From Roseinatronobacter bogoriensis DSM 18756 (GTDB taxonomy: Bacteria; Pseudomonadota; Alphaproteobacteria; Rhodobacterales; Rhodobacteraceae), in the NCBI RefSeq assembly GCF_004366635.1, contig NZ_SORN01000016.1, positions 1-41,174 on the forward strand: a stretch of 41,174 nucleotides of DNA. Direction: 5' to 3'. The notes below the pieces were generated by a model. The model did not search any database. It was not told the DNA's origin and worked only from the letters and a program-made list of their open reading frames with translations. This document shows positions 1 through 7,099 of this stretch, piece by piece (positions within the stretch are counted from its first letter, which is position 1; every line of letters starts with the position of its first letter). A program made the translations under genes and the position numbers.

Positions 1-54
1 GAAGCAGAGGAGGCGTTCTATGCAAACCTGAACACACTCGATATGGTCGCCTGA
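1..54 (+). pseudogene. C-terminal tail of a transposase, cut by the window edge
   Basis: An open frame runs from the window edge to TGA at 52-54 and encodes EAEEAFYANLNTLDMVA. This resembles the C-terminal end of integrase-core (IS3-type) transposases, and it is followed by a GC-rich stretch (about 80-100) that could be the element's end. Only 17 residues are visible, so the family assignment is tentative. Whether the complete gene is intact depends on sequence outside the window. Confidence 0.35.
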
Positions 55-320
55 AATGTGAACAAATCACCCTCCGGTAAACCCGGGGCGGTTCACAGGA
101 CCCATTGATTTCAACCTTGCGGCGTGATTCACGCTCTTTAAGGACACCGATCAATGAGCAATCTTTTCTGCCTGACTGAGTGAAGCGGATCAGAAAACAG
201 TCCGGGGGACTGTTTTTCCGCTGAACCATATGGAGCGTCTGTAACCCTTCTTTTCCAAGGTGAGGAAGATCAGAAATTGATCCGGGGGATCGATTTCCCG
301 CCGAACGGGGGCCTGGCCGC

Positions 321-765
321 CTGATCGGGAGGACCAAGGGCGGCATGAACACCAAGCTGCATGCTGTCACAGATGCGATTGGCCGCCCCATCACCTTCTT
401 CATGTCAGCCAGCTAGGTCAGCGACTACACCGGTGCGGCGGCTTTGCTGCGGGAGTTGCCGGGAACTGATTGGCTGATTGCAGATCGCGGCTACTGCGAA
501 GGTGAACGCCACCGGTCCGAGTGAACCGCAGCAGGCGGACTGGTTCAGAGATGCGTTGAACGTCAATGAGATAAAGCCCTGAATTCCCGGTCGTAAGGCT
601 TGCAAAGTGCCGGTGAAATACGACAAGCGACGCAACTGGATAGAGATCATGTTCGAGCGACAGAAGGATTGGCGTAGGATCGCCACGCGCTATGACCGAT
701 GCCCAAAGGTGGTCTTCTCAGCCGTCGCGCACGCAGCAATCGTGCTGTTCTGGCTCTGGATATCA
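321..765 (+). pseudogene. Decayed IS5-family transposase
   Basis: From 321 the frame reads LIGRTKGGMNTKLHAVTD, then a TAG at 414-416 interrupts FFMSAS*VSDYTGAAALL, and the frame continues to LIADRGY. After a gap, a second block from 541 reads WFRDALNVNEIKP, a TGA at 580-582, then IPGRKACKVPVKYDKRR and IEIMFERQKDWRRIATRYD, ending near FWLW. These are the catalytic-core and C-terminal signatures of IS5 (IS427-group) DDE transposases. A full copy would begin with an N-terminal domain that is missing here. Two in-frame stops and at least one deletion show that the gene is dead. Two GC-rich, partly palindromic segments (189-228 and 269-305) share wording and may be rearranged pieces of the same element. 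Confidence 0.8.
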
Positions 766-1594
766 ATGAGTCTGAAGTCTCACTCGCCGTGCGGTATGAC
801 ACAAGCGTTCTTTCGATACTGAGCAGGATCATCAGTACTGGATGCTGCCGAATCCTGCGGTGAAGCCAGCGCTTTCTGATCCGACGGCAGTGTTTTGCAG
901 CGCAGTGTACAGACCTGTCCTGCCGTTTTCGTTCAGCTTGGGCGTGAAGCGTGATCACGCTCCATCGGGCCGGTGACGGCAACCTCGGCTAGATCGAAAG
1001 TGACGGCGCAGGCGCGACACAAGGCGCGTAACCCGATTCTGACAGGGTTCATTCGCAGGCTGATCACGGACCTATCGTCAATGGCCTCGGGCAACTTGTT
1101 GCAGCGTGAGGAAAAGTTGCTTGGCGATAGTTGAGCACGTGCAGTTGCAGCCGCCCATTGTTGTCACTGAATTTCAAGCATGACAACAGTTTCCAGCGGC
1201 AGGTATGTCTGTCTTCCGTGATGGTGCCGCGCTGGTTGAGAGGAGTGGACCAGCCAGTTCGGCCTCATCGGCGTGTTGGAGGCAATGACGATAACACGCT
1301 GGAACAGGCTTCTCCGATGCAGCCTGATAGTGGATATGCTGCGCAACGCCTGAACGACGGTTTTGAACTACAGCAACAGGCTCGCCTATTGGCCGCAAGG
1401 GGCCGGATGCGGCCATTGTTCCAAGGGGCACGCGTGGGGCAAAGGGCGGGTAAGGTATCAAAGGACATGGCTTCATTCCAGTCCTCCAAACCCGCCATGC
1501 CCTCGGCCCTGCAGACGGAAAAGCATAGCATGGGTCGCTATTCCTGAGGCTCATCAATCGCATCGGGCGGGTACCGGGCGCGTTTAGACTTTCC
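766..1594. other. Gene-free stretch between IS remnant and ABC operon
   Basis: About 830 bases without a convincing coding region. The open frames present on both strands have low-complexity, Arg/Ser/Pro-rich translations with no recognisable motif. The first part (about 766-1140) probably belongs to decayed insertion-sequence DNA because it follows the IS5 remnant directly. I see no clear terminator for the minus-strand operon that ends at 1595. Confidence 0.5.
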
Positions 1595-2383
1595 TCAACA
1601 ACAGCGCTGAAATCCCAACGTGTCGCAGGCGCAATCGAGCGTGACGGCGCGTTCATCGACATTGACCAGATCATGCAGCAAGGGGTGATTGCGTGCCTCT
1701 TGGGTGAAGTCGAATATCTGCGCTTCGCTGCGCGCACCGGGTGTGCCGGGCGGGACAAGGCTGCCCAAGATGCCCTTGCCCTGCCGGTCCATGACTGCGA
1801 TCCGGTGCGACAGGCGCGCGGCCTCGTGCAAGTCATGGGTGATGAAAAGCCCGCCAAAGCCGCGCGCCTGGGCCAGTGACAGGACCAGATCCTGCATCCG
1901 GCGGCGCAAGGCGGGGTCGAGGGCGGCGAAGGGTTCGTCAAAAATCAGGAATTCGGGTTCCACTACCAGCGCGCGGGCAATGGCCGCGCGGGCGCGCATC
2001 CCACCCGAGAGTTGCGCGGGCAGTTTGTCCAGATCCTCGGGCAAAAGCGCCACGGCTTGCGCGGCTGCATGGGTGCGCGCGGTGATCTGGGCGCGGGGCA
2101 GTGTTCCAAGGGTCAGCGGATAGGCAATATTGTCGCGCGCGCTGGCCCAGGGCAGCAGGCGCGATTGCTGGAACACCATGCCATGGCGCTGATACTGGCG
2201 CAGGATACGGCCTTGATCGGGCTTTACTATGCCAGCGGCAATCGCCGCCAGCGTGCTCTTTCCGCAGCCCGACGGGCCGACCAGCGCCACCAGCTCGCCC
2301 GGACGAATGACCAGCGACACTGTGTCCAGCACGCGCCGCGCGCTGAAGCTGTGGCTGATCGTCGCCATTGTCAGCCCGCTCAT
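1595..2383 (-). CDS. ABC transporter ATP-binding protein (nitrate/sulfonate/taurine type)
   Basis: A 262-residue ATPase that would energise uptake through the inner-membrane permease encoded just upstream. It shows Walker A GPSGCGKST, the Q-loop in MVFQQSRLLPW, signature LSGGMRAR, Walker B FLIFDEPF and the H-loop in FITHDLHEA. The arrangement matches the SsuB/TauB/NrtD family. I place the start at ATG 2383 because it overlaps the permease stop as ATGA (4 bases), implying translational coupling. The open frame continues far upstream, but that part is only a shadow of the permease gene. It is the last gene of a three-gene minus-strand operon. Ligand unknown; the neighbours give no enzyme that would name it. 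Confidence 0.9.
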   Translation of the reverse strand: MSGLTMATISHSFSARRVLDTVSLVIRPGELVALVGPSGCGKSTLAAIAAGIVKPDQGRILRQYQRHGMVFQQSRLLPWASARDNIAYPLTLGTLPRAQITARTHAAAQAVALLPEDLDKLPAQLSGGMRARAAIARALVVEPEFLIFDEPFAALDPALRRRMQDLVLSLAQARGFGGLFITHDLHEAARLSHRIAVMDRQGKGILGSLVPPGTPGARSEAQIFDFTQEARNHPLLHDLVNVDERAVTLDCACDTLGFQRCC

Positions 2384-3204
2384 GCCGCGCCCCGTTTCCA
2401 TTGCCCCAGCCGCGTCTGAAACGGGCGGATCACCAGATGTTCGATAATGACCAACCCTGCGACCGCCAAGGCAACATTGGCCAGGGCGAGGTCGATATCC
2501 ATATGCGCCCGCGCCTGTGCCATCTGCGCACCAAGCCCGGCGACATTCGTCACCAGTTCCGCCATGATCGCCACCTTGAACCCCAGCGCCAGCGCGATCC
2601 CGAAAACGGGGCCGAGGCTCGACAGGATTTGCCGCAAGGCGATGGTGCGGAAGCGCGCCCAGCGGGACGCGCCGAAACTCGTCGCCATATCCTCCAGCCG
2701 CCGGTCGCGGGTCAGTACGGCGTCCACCGTGCCAATATAAAGGATCGGGCCGATCACGATGGCGATGGTGAACAGGATTGACCCATGCGAGGGGCCGAAC
2801 CAGATCATTGTCAGGATCACCCAGGCCGTCGCGGGCATGCCCAGCAGGATCGTGGCCACTGGGGCCAAGGTCGCGCGGATCAGCCACAGATAGCCCGCCA
2901 CCAACCCCAGCCCGCCGCCGATCAGCCCCGACAGGCCAAGCGCCAGCCCGACCCGCCCGAAGGTGGCCCCCAGCGCCGCCCAGCCGCTGGCACTTGACAG
3001 CGTGGCCCAGACGGCCAGCAGGGTTTGCCACGGTGACGGCAGGATGAACGCGCCGTAATGCCAATGCGCGACCTGCCAAGCGGCCAGAAACAGCACTGTC
3101 CCAAAGGCCGGCGGGCCGAAGCGCAGGGCCGCGCGCGCGGCCAGAATGGGCAGCATCTCGGCCCATTCCGCCCGCCGCGCTGTCAGGCTTGCATCAGACG
3201 GCAT
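2380..3204 (-). CDS. ABC transporter permease (BPD inner-membrane component)
   Basis: An integral membrane protein of about 274 residues from ATG 3204 (MPSDASLTARRAEW), with about six hydrophobic segments. The EAA-like coupling loop around MATSFGASRWARFRTIALR, which contacts the ATPase, is clear. It belongs to the BPD_transp_1 family of SsuC/TauC/NrtB permeases. Start choice is uncertain: in-frame starts at 3216 and a TTG/ATG-type site further up (to 3255) would overlap the binding-protein gene more deeply. The 3204 start overlaps the upstream gene's stop (3194-3196) by 11 bases, which suits a coupled operon. The 3' end overlaps the ATPase gene by 4 bases. Confidence 0.88.
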   Translation of the reverse strand: MPSDASLTARRAEWAEMLPILAARAALRFGPPAFGTVLFLAAWQVAHWHYGAFILPSPWQTLLAVWATLSSASGWAALGATFGRVGLALGLSGLIGGGLGLVAGYLWLIRATLAPVATILLGMPATAWVILTMIWFGPSHGSILFTIAIVIGPILYIGTVDAVLTRDRRLEDMATSFGASRWARFRTIALRQILSSLGPVFGIALALGFKVAIMAELVTNVAGLGAQMAQARAHMDIDLALANVALAVAGLVIIEHLVIRPFQTRLGQWKRGAA

Positions 3205-4183
3205 AAAGCCCGTCATCCGGCAACGCGCCGCCGATGATCCCCGCATCTGCCGCAATCAGCGCCTGATACAGTGCCTCGACTTCTGGCCGTGCGACATGGG
3301 CCGCCAACACATTAATATTGGCGAAGGGAATGGCCTGCGCCAGCATGGGTGCTGCGCGCTCCACAAAGGGGGCGGCGTGCTCGGCGGCTTGTGCAGGATT
3401 GGTGTTCAGATCCTCGGCGGCCTCTGCCAGCGCTTTGGTCAAAGGGGCTGCCAGCCAAGGGTGCTGGCTGGCAAAATCGGCACGCATGGCCAGCGCGGCT
3501 TGCGGCAGTGACGGGCGCAGGCCAGTGACCCGGCCCAACTCATCGCGCATCTGCACGCCGCGATGCAGGTCCTGGCCATCCGCGCGCCCCCGCATCAGGG
3601 CCGCTGTGGCCCCCGGTTCGGCCAAGAATGCCACATCGGCGCGGCCTGATAGCAGCACCTGTGCGGCCTCCATCTGCGTTGTGGCCGGGATCAGCGTCAG
3701 CGCGTCGAGGCCCACGCCATGATGCGCCAGCGCCAACCGCATCATATGGCCAGTGAAATCGTTGAAGGCGGGCACAACCACGGATTTGCCGCGCAGATCT
3801 GGGATGGTGCAATCTTCCATCCCGCGCGCGACTAGCCCACAATGCCCGTCGGTCAGCGTGGCCACCAGCTTGATCGCGAAGCCGCGATTGTAAAGGCTTG
3901 CCGCCGCTTGTGTCGGCACCACGCTGACAGGCACATTGCCCGACACCAGCCCCGCGCGCATCTCGTCGCCCGTGGTCCAGATCGACAGATCGACCTCATC
4001 CGCGATGGTGTCGAACAGGCCCAGAGCCCGCGCATGCGCCATCAGGATTGCGGGGCCAGAGCCGGGTGTTTGCAGCACAAGGCGCGGCAGGCGGGGTGAA
4101 TCTGCCCGCAAGATCGCCGGTGTCGCCAGCAGTGCCGCGCCCACTAGCAGCGCCTTGCGGCGTGTGAAATCGAATGAAGCCAT
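3194..4183 (-). CDS. ABC transporter substrate-binding protein, NMT1/SsuA-like, Tat-type signal
   Basis: A 329-residue periplasmic binding protein. The N-terminus MASFDFTRRKALLVGAAL carries a twin-arginine-like RRK before a hydrophobic segment and an ARAD-like cleavage region, so export by Tat is likely. The body (LVLQTPGSGPAILMAHARAL, PTQAAASLYNRGF, DLRGKSVVVP) follows the NMT1/SsuA two-lobe pattern, with the usual DLRGK motif. I chose ATG 4183 because AGAGGA lies eight to thirteen bases upstream; a longer reading to 4237 has no such site. It is first in the operon with permease and ATPase, as is normal. Members of this family import nitrate, sulfonates, taurine, pyrimidine precursors and other small molecules, and the sequence does not tell which applies here. 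Confidence 0.85.
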   Translation of the reverse strand: MASFDFTRRKALLVGAALLATPAILRADSPRLPRLVLQTPGSGPAILMAHARALGLFDTIADEVDLSIWTTGDEMRAGLVSGNVPVSVVPTQAAASLYNRGFAIKLVATLTDGHCGLVARGMEDCTIPDLRGKSVVVPAFNDFTGHMMRLALAHHGVGLDALTLIPATTQMEAAQVLLSGRADVAFLAEPGATAALMRGRADGQDLHRGVQMRDELGRVTGLRPSLPQAALAMRADFASQHPWLAAPLTKALAEAAEDLNTNPAQAAEHAAPFVERAAPMLAQAIPFANINVLAAHVARPEVEALYQALIAADAGIIGGALPDDGLYAV

Positions 4184-4251
4184 GGCAAATTCCTCTGTGT
4201 TTCTGGTGGTGCATTGCGCTGCCACACGCCCCTTCATCCATGACGCAGATC

Positions 4252-4275
4252 AAACCTTCCAGCGTGGGAAGGTTT
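4252..4275. promoter_or_regulatory. MerR/CueR-like operator dyad
   Basis: AAACCTTCC (4252-4260) and GGAAGGTTT (4267-4275) form a perfect 9-bp inverted repeat around AGCGTG. The arms ACCTTCC/GGAAGGT are those of CueR/HmrR copper-responsive promoters, but the centre is 6 rather than the 7 bases of the E. coli copA site. A TTTAAA/TAAAAC -10-like element sits immediately to the right, pointing to the EF-hand gene. The dyad lies between the divergent ABC importer (start 4183) and the EF-hand gene (start 4390), and could affect either. No merR-type gene is visible in the window. Confidence 0.6.
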
Positions 4276-4389
4276 AAAACATTCAACTGTGCGCATCTGT
4301 CGCGGGGCGTATGCGACCCGCTGCCGCAGGCCCGACAGAAAGGCCGGGCGGACCCGTTGAAAGGCCATCACGACACAAAGGAAAACCAG

Positions 4390-4893
4390 ATGAAAACGAC
4401 CCTGATCACCGCAAGCGCCCTCGCCCTGATGCTTGCGACTGGCGCATATGCGCAAGGCAATGGAGGCCAGGGCAATGGCCAGCGCGGCGCAAGTTTCATC
4501 GCGTCATGGGATATGTCGCAAACCGGCACTGTCTCGGTTGAGGATATGCAGACGCGCCGGGGGGATTTTTTTGACATGTTCGATCACGATGGCAACGGCT
4601 ATCTGGAGGCAGATGAGATCACGCAGATGGCCGAAACCGTCACGGCCCAAGGGGAATTGCGGCTGGAACGCCAGGCCGAGAACCGCGCAGAACGGCAGGG
4701 CGAGGGGCGTCGCGGACAGGGCCAGAATGCCAACCCGAGCGGTGCGATCATCCATGCCGCCATGTCGGTCGAATTCAATGATGTAAATGGTGACGGACGC
4801 ATCTCGCGAGAGGAGTTCCTGACGGCGACCGAGCGCCTGTTCGCCACGCTTGACCGAAATGGCGACGGCCGCATCGGCCAGAGTGATTTCTGA
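4390..4893 (+). CDS. Secreted EF-hand calcium-binding protein
   Basis: A 167-residue protein with a Sec signal peptide (MKTTLITASALALMLATGAYA, cleavage near residue 21-22) and four EF-hand loops. Loop 2 at residues 65-76 (DHDGNGYLEADE), loop 3 at 131-142 (DVNGDGRISREE) and loop 4 at 155-166 (DRNGDGRIGQSD) keep the acidic ligands and central Gly. Loop 1 at 41-52 (DMSQTGTVSVED) is degenerate. A charged Arg/Glu/Gln-rich linker (residues 88-115) separates the two pairs, like a calmodulin-style double module in the periplasm. The start is ATG 4390 with AAAGGAA upstream. The gene stands alone, preceded by a MerR-like dyad and followed by a strong hairpin. Its exact role is unknown; periplasmic Ca2+ or other metal buffering or sensing is possible. 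Confidence 0.85.
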   Translation: MKTTLITASALALMLATGAYAQGNGGQGNGQRGASFIASWDMSQTGTVSVEDMQTRRGDFFDMFDHDGNGYLEADEITQMAETVTAQGELRLERQAENRAERQGEGRRGQGQNANPSGAIIHAAMSVEFNDVNGDGRISREEFLTATERLFATLDRNGDGRIGQSDF

Positions 4894-4900
4894 AACAGTC

Positions 4901-4928
4901 ACCCGCCGCGGGTACGACCGCGGCGGGT
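4901..4928 (+). terminator. Strong hairpin after the EF-hand gene
   Basis: ACCCGCCGCGG (4901-4911) pairs perfectly with CCGCGGCGGGT (4918-4928) around a 6-base loop, starting 8 bases after the stop codon. No run of T follows, so termination may be Rho-assisted, or the hairpin may stabilise the 3' end. Confidence 0.7.
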
Positions 4929-5047
4929 CGATCATGACCTTCTCACGAGTAGCAGGGCGCCGACAGGTACCAGAGCAGTGCTTGCTTCCAGAGCGGCCGC
5001 TTTGGGGACACGAACCTGACAGGCTGACCGACCGCAAAGGGCCGATC

Positions 5048-5185
5048 CTACTCGGTCAGGTCATCCAGACTAACCGAAAGCGCGCCAGCCAAGGCGCGCA
5101 GGGTTACGACGGAGCCCCCTTTTCGGCCGTCTCGATCTCGGCCACAGTCACGCGGTTCGCGCCCGCTTTTTCGGCAACGGCAACC
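5048..5185 (-). pseudogene. Fragment of an XRE-type helix-turn-helix regulator, frameshifted
   Basis: Read on the minus strand, one frame gives AEKAGANRVTVAEIETAEKG and a second frame, offset by one base at the run of five G, gives GSVVTLRALAGALSVSLDDL followed by TE and a TAG stop at 5048-5050. Joined, these match the end of an XRE-family HTH domain (recognition helix region plus the L..LA.AL.V.LDDL tail). No N-terminal part can be followed upstream. It looks like a decayed regulator or antitoxin remnant. If the five-G run is really six in this strain, the tail would be in frame, but the start would still be missing. Confidence 0.6.
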
Positions 5186-5310
5186 GTGCTGCACGATGCC
5201 CCGAATGATCGTTTCGGGTTCGCCTCACCGCGGCAGCCAGATCGGCCCTAGCAGACCGCTTGGGGCCGATCCTGCTCTCACCCTGGCAAGGGGCAGATCA
5301 GTGACACTGA
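5186..5310. other. Downstream region of acr3 with two inverted repeats
   Basis: TCAGTG/CACTGA with a 1-base centre (5298-5310) lies directly after the acr3 stop, and GATCGGCC (5240-5247) pairs with GGCCGATC (5264-5271). Either could end acr3 transcription. A 29-codon frame from ATG 5314 overlaps the acr3 stop as ATGA and ends near 5225. It has no recognisable family and I do not call it a gene. Confidence 0.35.
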
Positions 5311-6345
5311 TCATGCTGCGAACCTTTGTCTTGTGCGGTTGGCGAACCACACGAGCGACAGCATCACCGGCACCTCGACCAGCACACCGACCACAGTGAC
5401 CAGCGCCGCGACCGAGTTCAGGCCGAAAAGCCCGATCGCCACGGCGACCGCCAGCTCGAAATGGTTCGAGGTCCCGATCAGCGCGCAGGGGGCTGCCACA
5501 TTGTGCGGCACGCCCCAGCGCCAGGCGGCGGCATAGGCCAGCGCAAAGATGCCGTAGGACTGGATCAGGATCGGCACCGCGATCAGGGCGATCAGCAGCG
5601 GGCGCTCGATGATCACATCGCCCTGAAACCCGAACAGCAGCACCACCGTGCCCAAGAGCCCCAGCACCGAGAACGGCTTGAGCCGCGCCGTGAAGCCCGT
5701 GACAGTGGCCTCGGCCTGCGCCGCATCGCGCGCACGCCCGGTGATGAGTAGCCGCGTCAACACCCCGGCAACCAGCGGTACCACCACGAACAGCACCACC
5801 GACAAGAGCAGCGTGTCCCAAGGCACGGTCAGTTCAGTCAGACCCAACAGCAGCGCCACGAGCGGCGCATAGAGCACCACCATCACCACATTGTTCACCG
5901 ACACCTGCGCCAGCGTGTAGTTCGGATCTCCTTTGGTCAACTGCGACCAAACAAACACCATCGCCGTGCAGGGTGCTGCCCCCAGCAGGATCAGCCCGGC
6001 GATGTATTCGCCTGCAGTTTCAGGCTCGATGAAGGGGGCGAAGATGAACTCGAAAAAGATGATCCCCAGCACCGCCATGGTGAAGGGCTTGATCGCCCAG
6101 TTCACTGCCAGGGTGATGATCAGGCCCTTGGGGCGTTCATGCACGCGCGCTAGGGCGGCGAAGTTTACCGCCACCATCATCGGATAGATCATCACCCAGA
6201 TCAGCACTGCGATCACCAGGTTGATCTGTCCGATCTCCCACCCGGCAAGCTTGGTGAACAGATCGGGGAATAGCGCACCGAGCGCCAGCCCGGCGAGAAT
6301 GCTCAGCGTCACCCAGATCGAGAGATACCGTTCGAATGAAGACAT
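5311..6345 (-). CDS. acr3: Arsenite efflux permease, ACR3 type
   Basis: A 344-residue inner-membrane carrier that exports As(III) using the proton motive force, about ten membrane segments. Family signatures are clear: WVMIYPMMVAVNF in TM2, LLGAAPCTAMVFVWSQL with the Cys required for arsenite transport, and GTSNHFELAVAVAIGLFG in TM9. The length equals that of bacterial Acr3 proteins. Start ATG 6345 (MSSFERYLSIWVTL) is preferred because a longer reading would run into arsR. It lies 10 bases after the arsR stop, so the two form an operon controlled by the operator ahead of arsR. It is often named arsB in annotations, but it belongs to the ACR3 and not the ArsB family. No arsenate reductase gene (arsC) is visible beside it. 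Confidence 0.93.
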   Translation of the reverse strand: MSSFERYLSIWVTLSILAGLALGALFPDLFTKLAGWEIGQINLVIAVLIWVMIYPMMVAVNFAALARVHERPKGLIITLAVNWAIKPFTMAVLGIIFFEFIFAPFIEPETAGEYIAGLILLGAAPCTAMVFVWSQLTKGDPNYTLAQVSVNNVVMVVLYAPLVALLLGLTELTVPWDTLLLSVVLFVVVPLVAGVLTRLLITGRARDAAQAEATVTGFTARLKPFSVLGLLGTVVLLFGFQGDVIIERPLLIALIAVPILIQSYGIFALAYAAAWRWGVPHNVAAPCALIGTSNHFELAVAVAIGLFGLNSVAALVTVVGVLVEVPVMLSLVWFANRTRQRFAA

Positions 6346-6355
6346 GCGCGGGCTT

Positions 6356-6700
6356 TCAATTTCTGACAGGGGTGACGCAGCAGGCGGGGTCAGTTGACGC
6401 CGCCTCGAGTGTGCCAATCATATCCGCCAGCGGGGCCAGCGCACCGGGGGCGAGCGCATAGCAGACGCGCGGCGGGTCGATCTGCCCCTCGATCACGCCT
6501 GCCGCCTTCAAGATGCGCAAGTGTTCGGACACGGTCGATTGCGCCAGCCCCACCGCCTGCACGATATCACCGCCGATACAGCCCGGCGTGCGCGCAAGCA
6601 GCGCAAGGATTTTCAACCGTGCAGGATGCGCCATCGCCTTGGCCAGCGCGGCCAGCCGTTCGTCATCTGCCTTCTGTGCAAGAGTTCGGTCTGAGAGCAT
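6356..6700 (-). CDS. arsR: ArsR-family arsenic-responsive repressor
   Basis: A 114-residue winged-helix repressor (LAALAKAMAHPARLKILALL, then VGLAQSTVSEHLRILKAAGV as recognition helix, wing at GQIDPPRVCYAL). The classical ELCVCDL metal site is absent. Instead there is one Cys in the ARTPGCIGG segment and a Cys pair near the C-terminus (PACCVTP), an arrangement like the alternative three-Cys As(III) sites described in other ArsR proteins. I choose ATG 6700 because the next upstream start (6742) would place the palindromic operator inside the coding region. The gene precedes acr3 by 10 bases. It likely dissociates from DNA on binding As(III) or Sb(III). Confidence 0.88.
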   Translation of the reverse strand: MLSDRTLAQKADDERLAALAKAMAHPARLKILALLARTPGCIGGDIVQAVGLAQSTVSEHLRILKAAGVIEGQIDPPRVCYALAPGALAPLADMIGTLEAASTDPACCVTPVRN

Positions 6701-6710
6701 GGATGTCACT

Positions 6711-6731
6711 TCGTTTATCGTCGTTAAACGA
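6711..6731. promoter_or_regulatory. ArsR operator candidate
   Basis: TCGTTTA (6711-6717) and TAAACGA (6725-6731) form a perfect 7-bp inverted repeat with a 7-base spacer. It ends 11 bases upstream of the arsR ATG. Size and position suit autoregulation by ArsR. Confidence 0.65.
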
Positions 6732-6742
6732 TCAATAAGCAT

Positions 6743-7099
6743 AAGTCAGAAGTGGCGCAAGAGCTCGTGCAGCCTGCGCGTCAGAGTTCCCTATGGACTG
6801 AACGTCCGTTAGGGGGCGGATCCGTCGCTCCTGCCGTCACCTTCGCGGTGGGTGAGAGCCGCCTGACGGCAGCGCAGCCATGCAGCTTCTGCAATTGGTG
6901 GAAGCGGACAAGCGCTACAGCGACTTTGGCCTGCGGTACTAAGTCCTTAAGCTCGTCAGAAAGGCCCCGACCCAAAGCCCGACCTGATCTGCACCAAGCT
7001 ATTTTGTCACGTGTAAACGGACAGAATTGAATCCTTTGATTGCCACTTTACTACATTGCTGTGTCCGCACATAGACCATGCAACCGCTGAGATTGTGAA
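6743..7099. other. Intergenic region between ars genes and permease
   Basis: About 360 bases with no recognised gene. A short frame reading LVEADKRYSDFGLRY near 6895-6940 may be a remnant of a coding region, family unknown. The spacer presumably holds promoters for both flanking units, but I cannot point to a convincing -35/-10 pair. Confidence 0.35.

Noticed and set aside
2384..3166. Long N-terminal extension of the first ABC ATPase frame
   Set aside because: It runs through the permease gene in another frame; the sequence is Gly/Arg-rich and unlike any ATPase.
5225..5314. 29-residue gene coupled to acr3 by ATGA
   Set aside because: Too short and without similarity; probably chance, though the overlap is noted.
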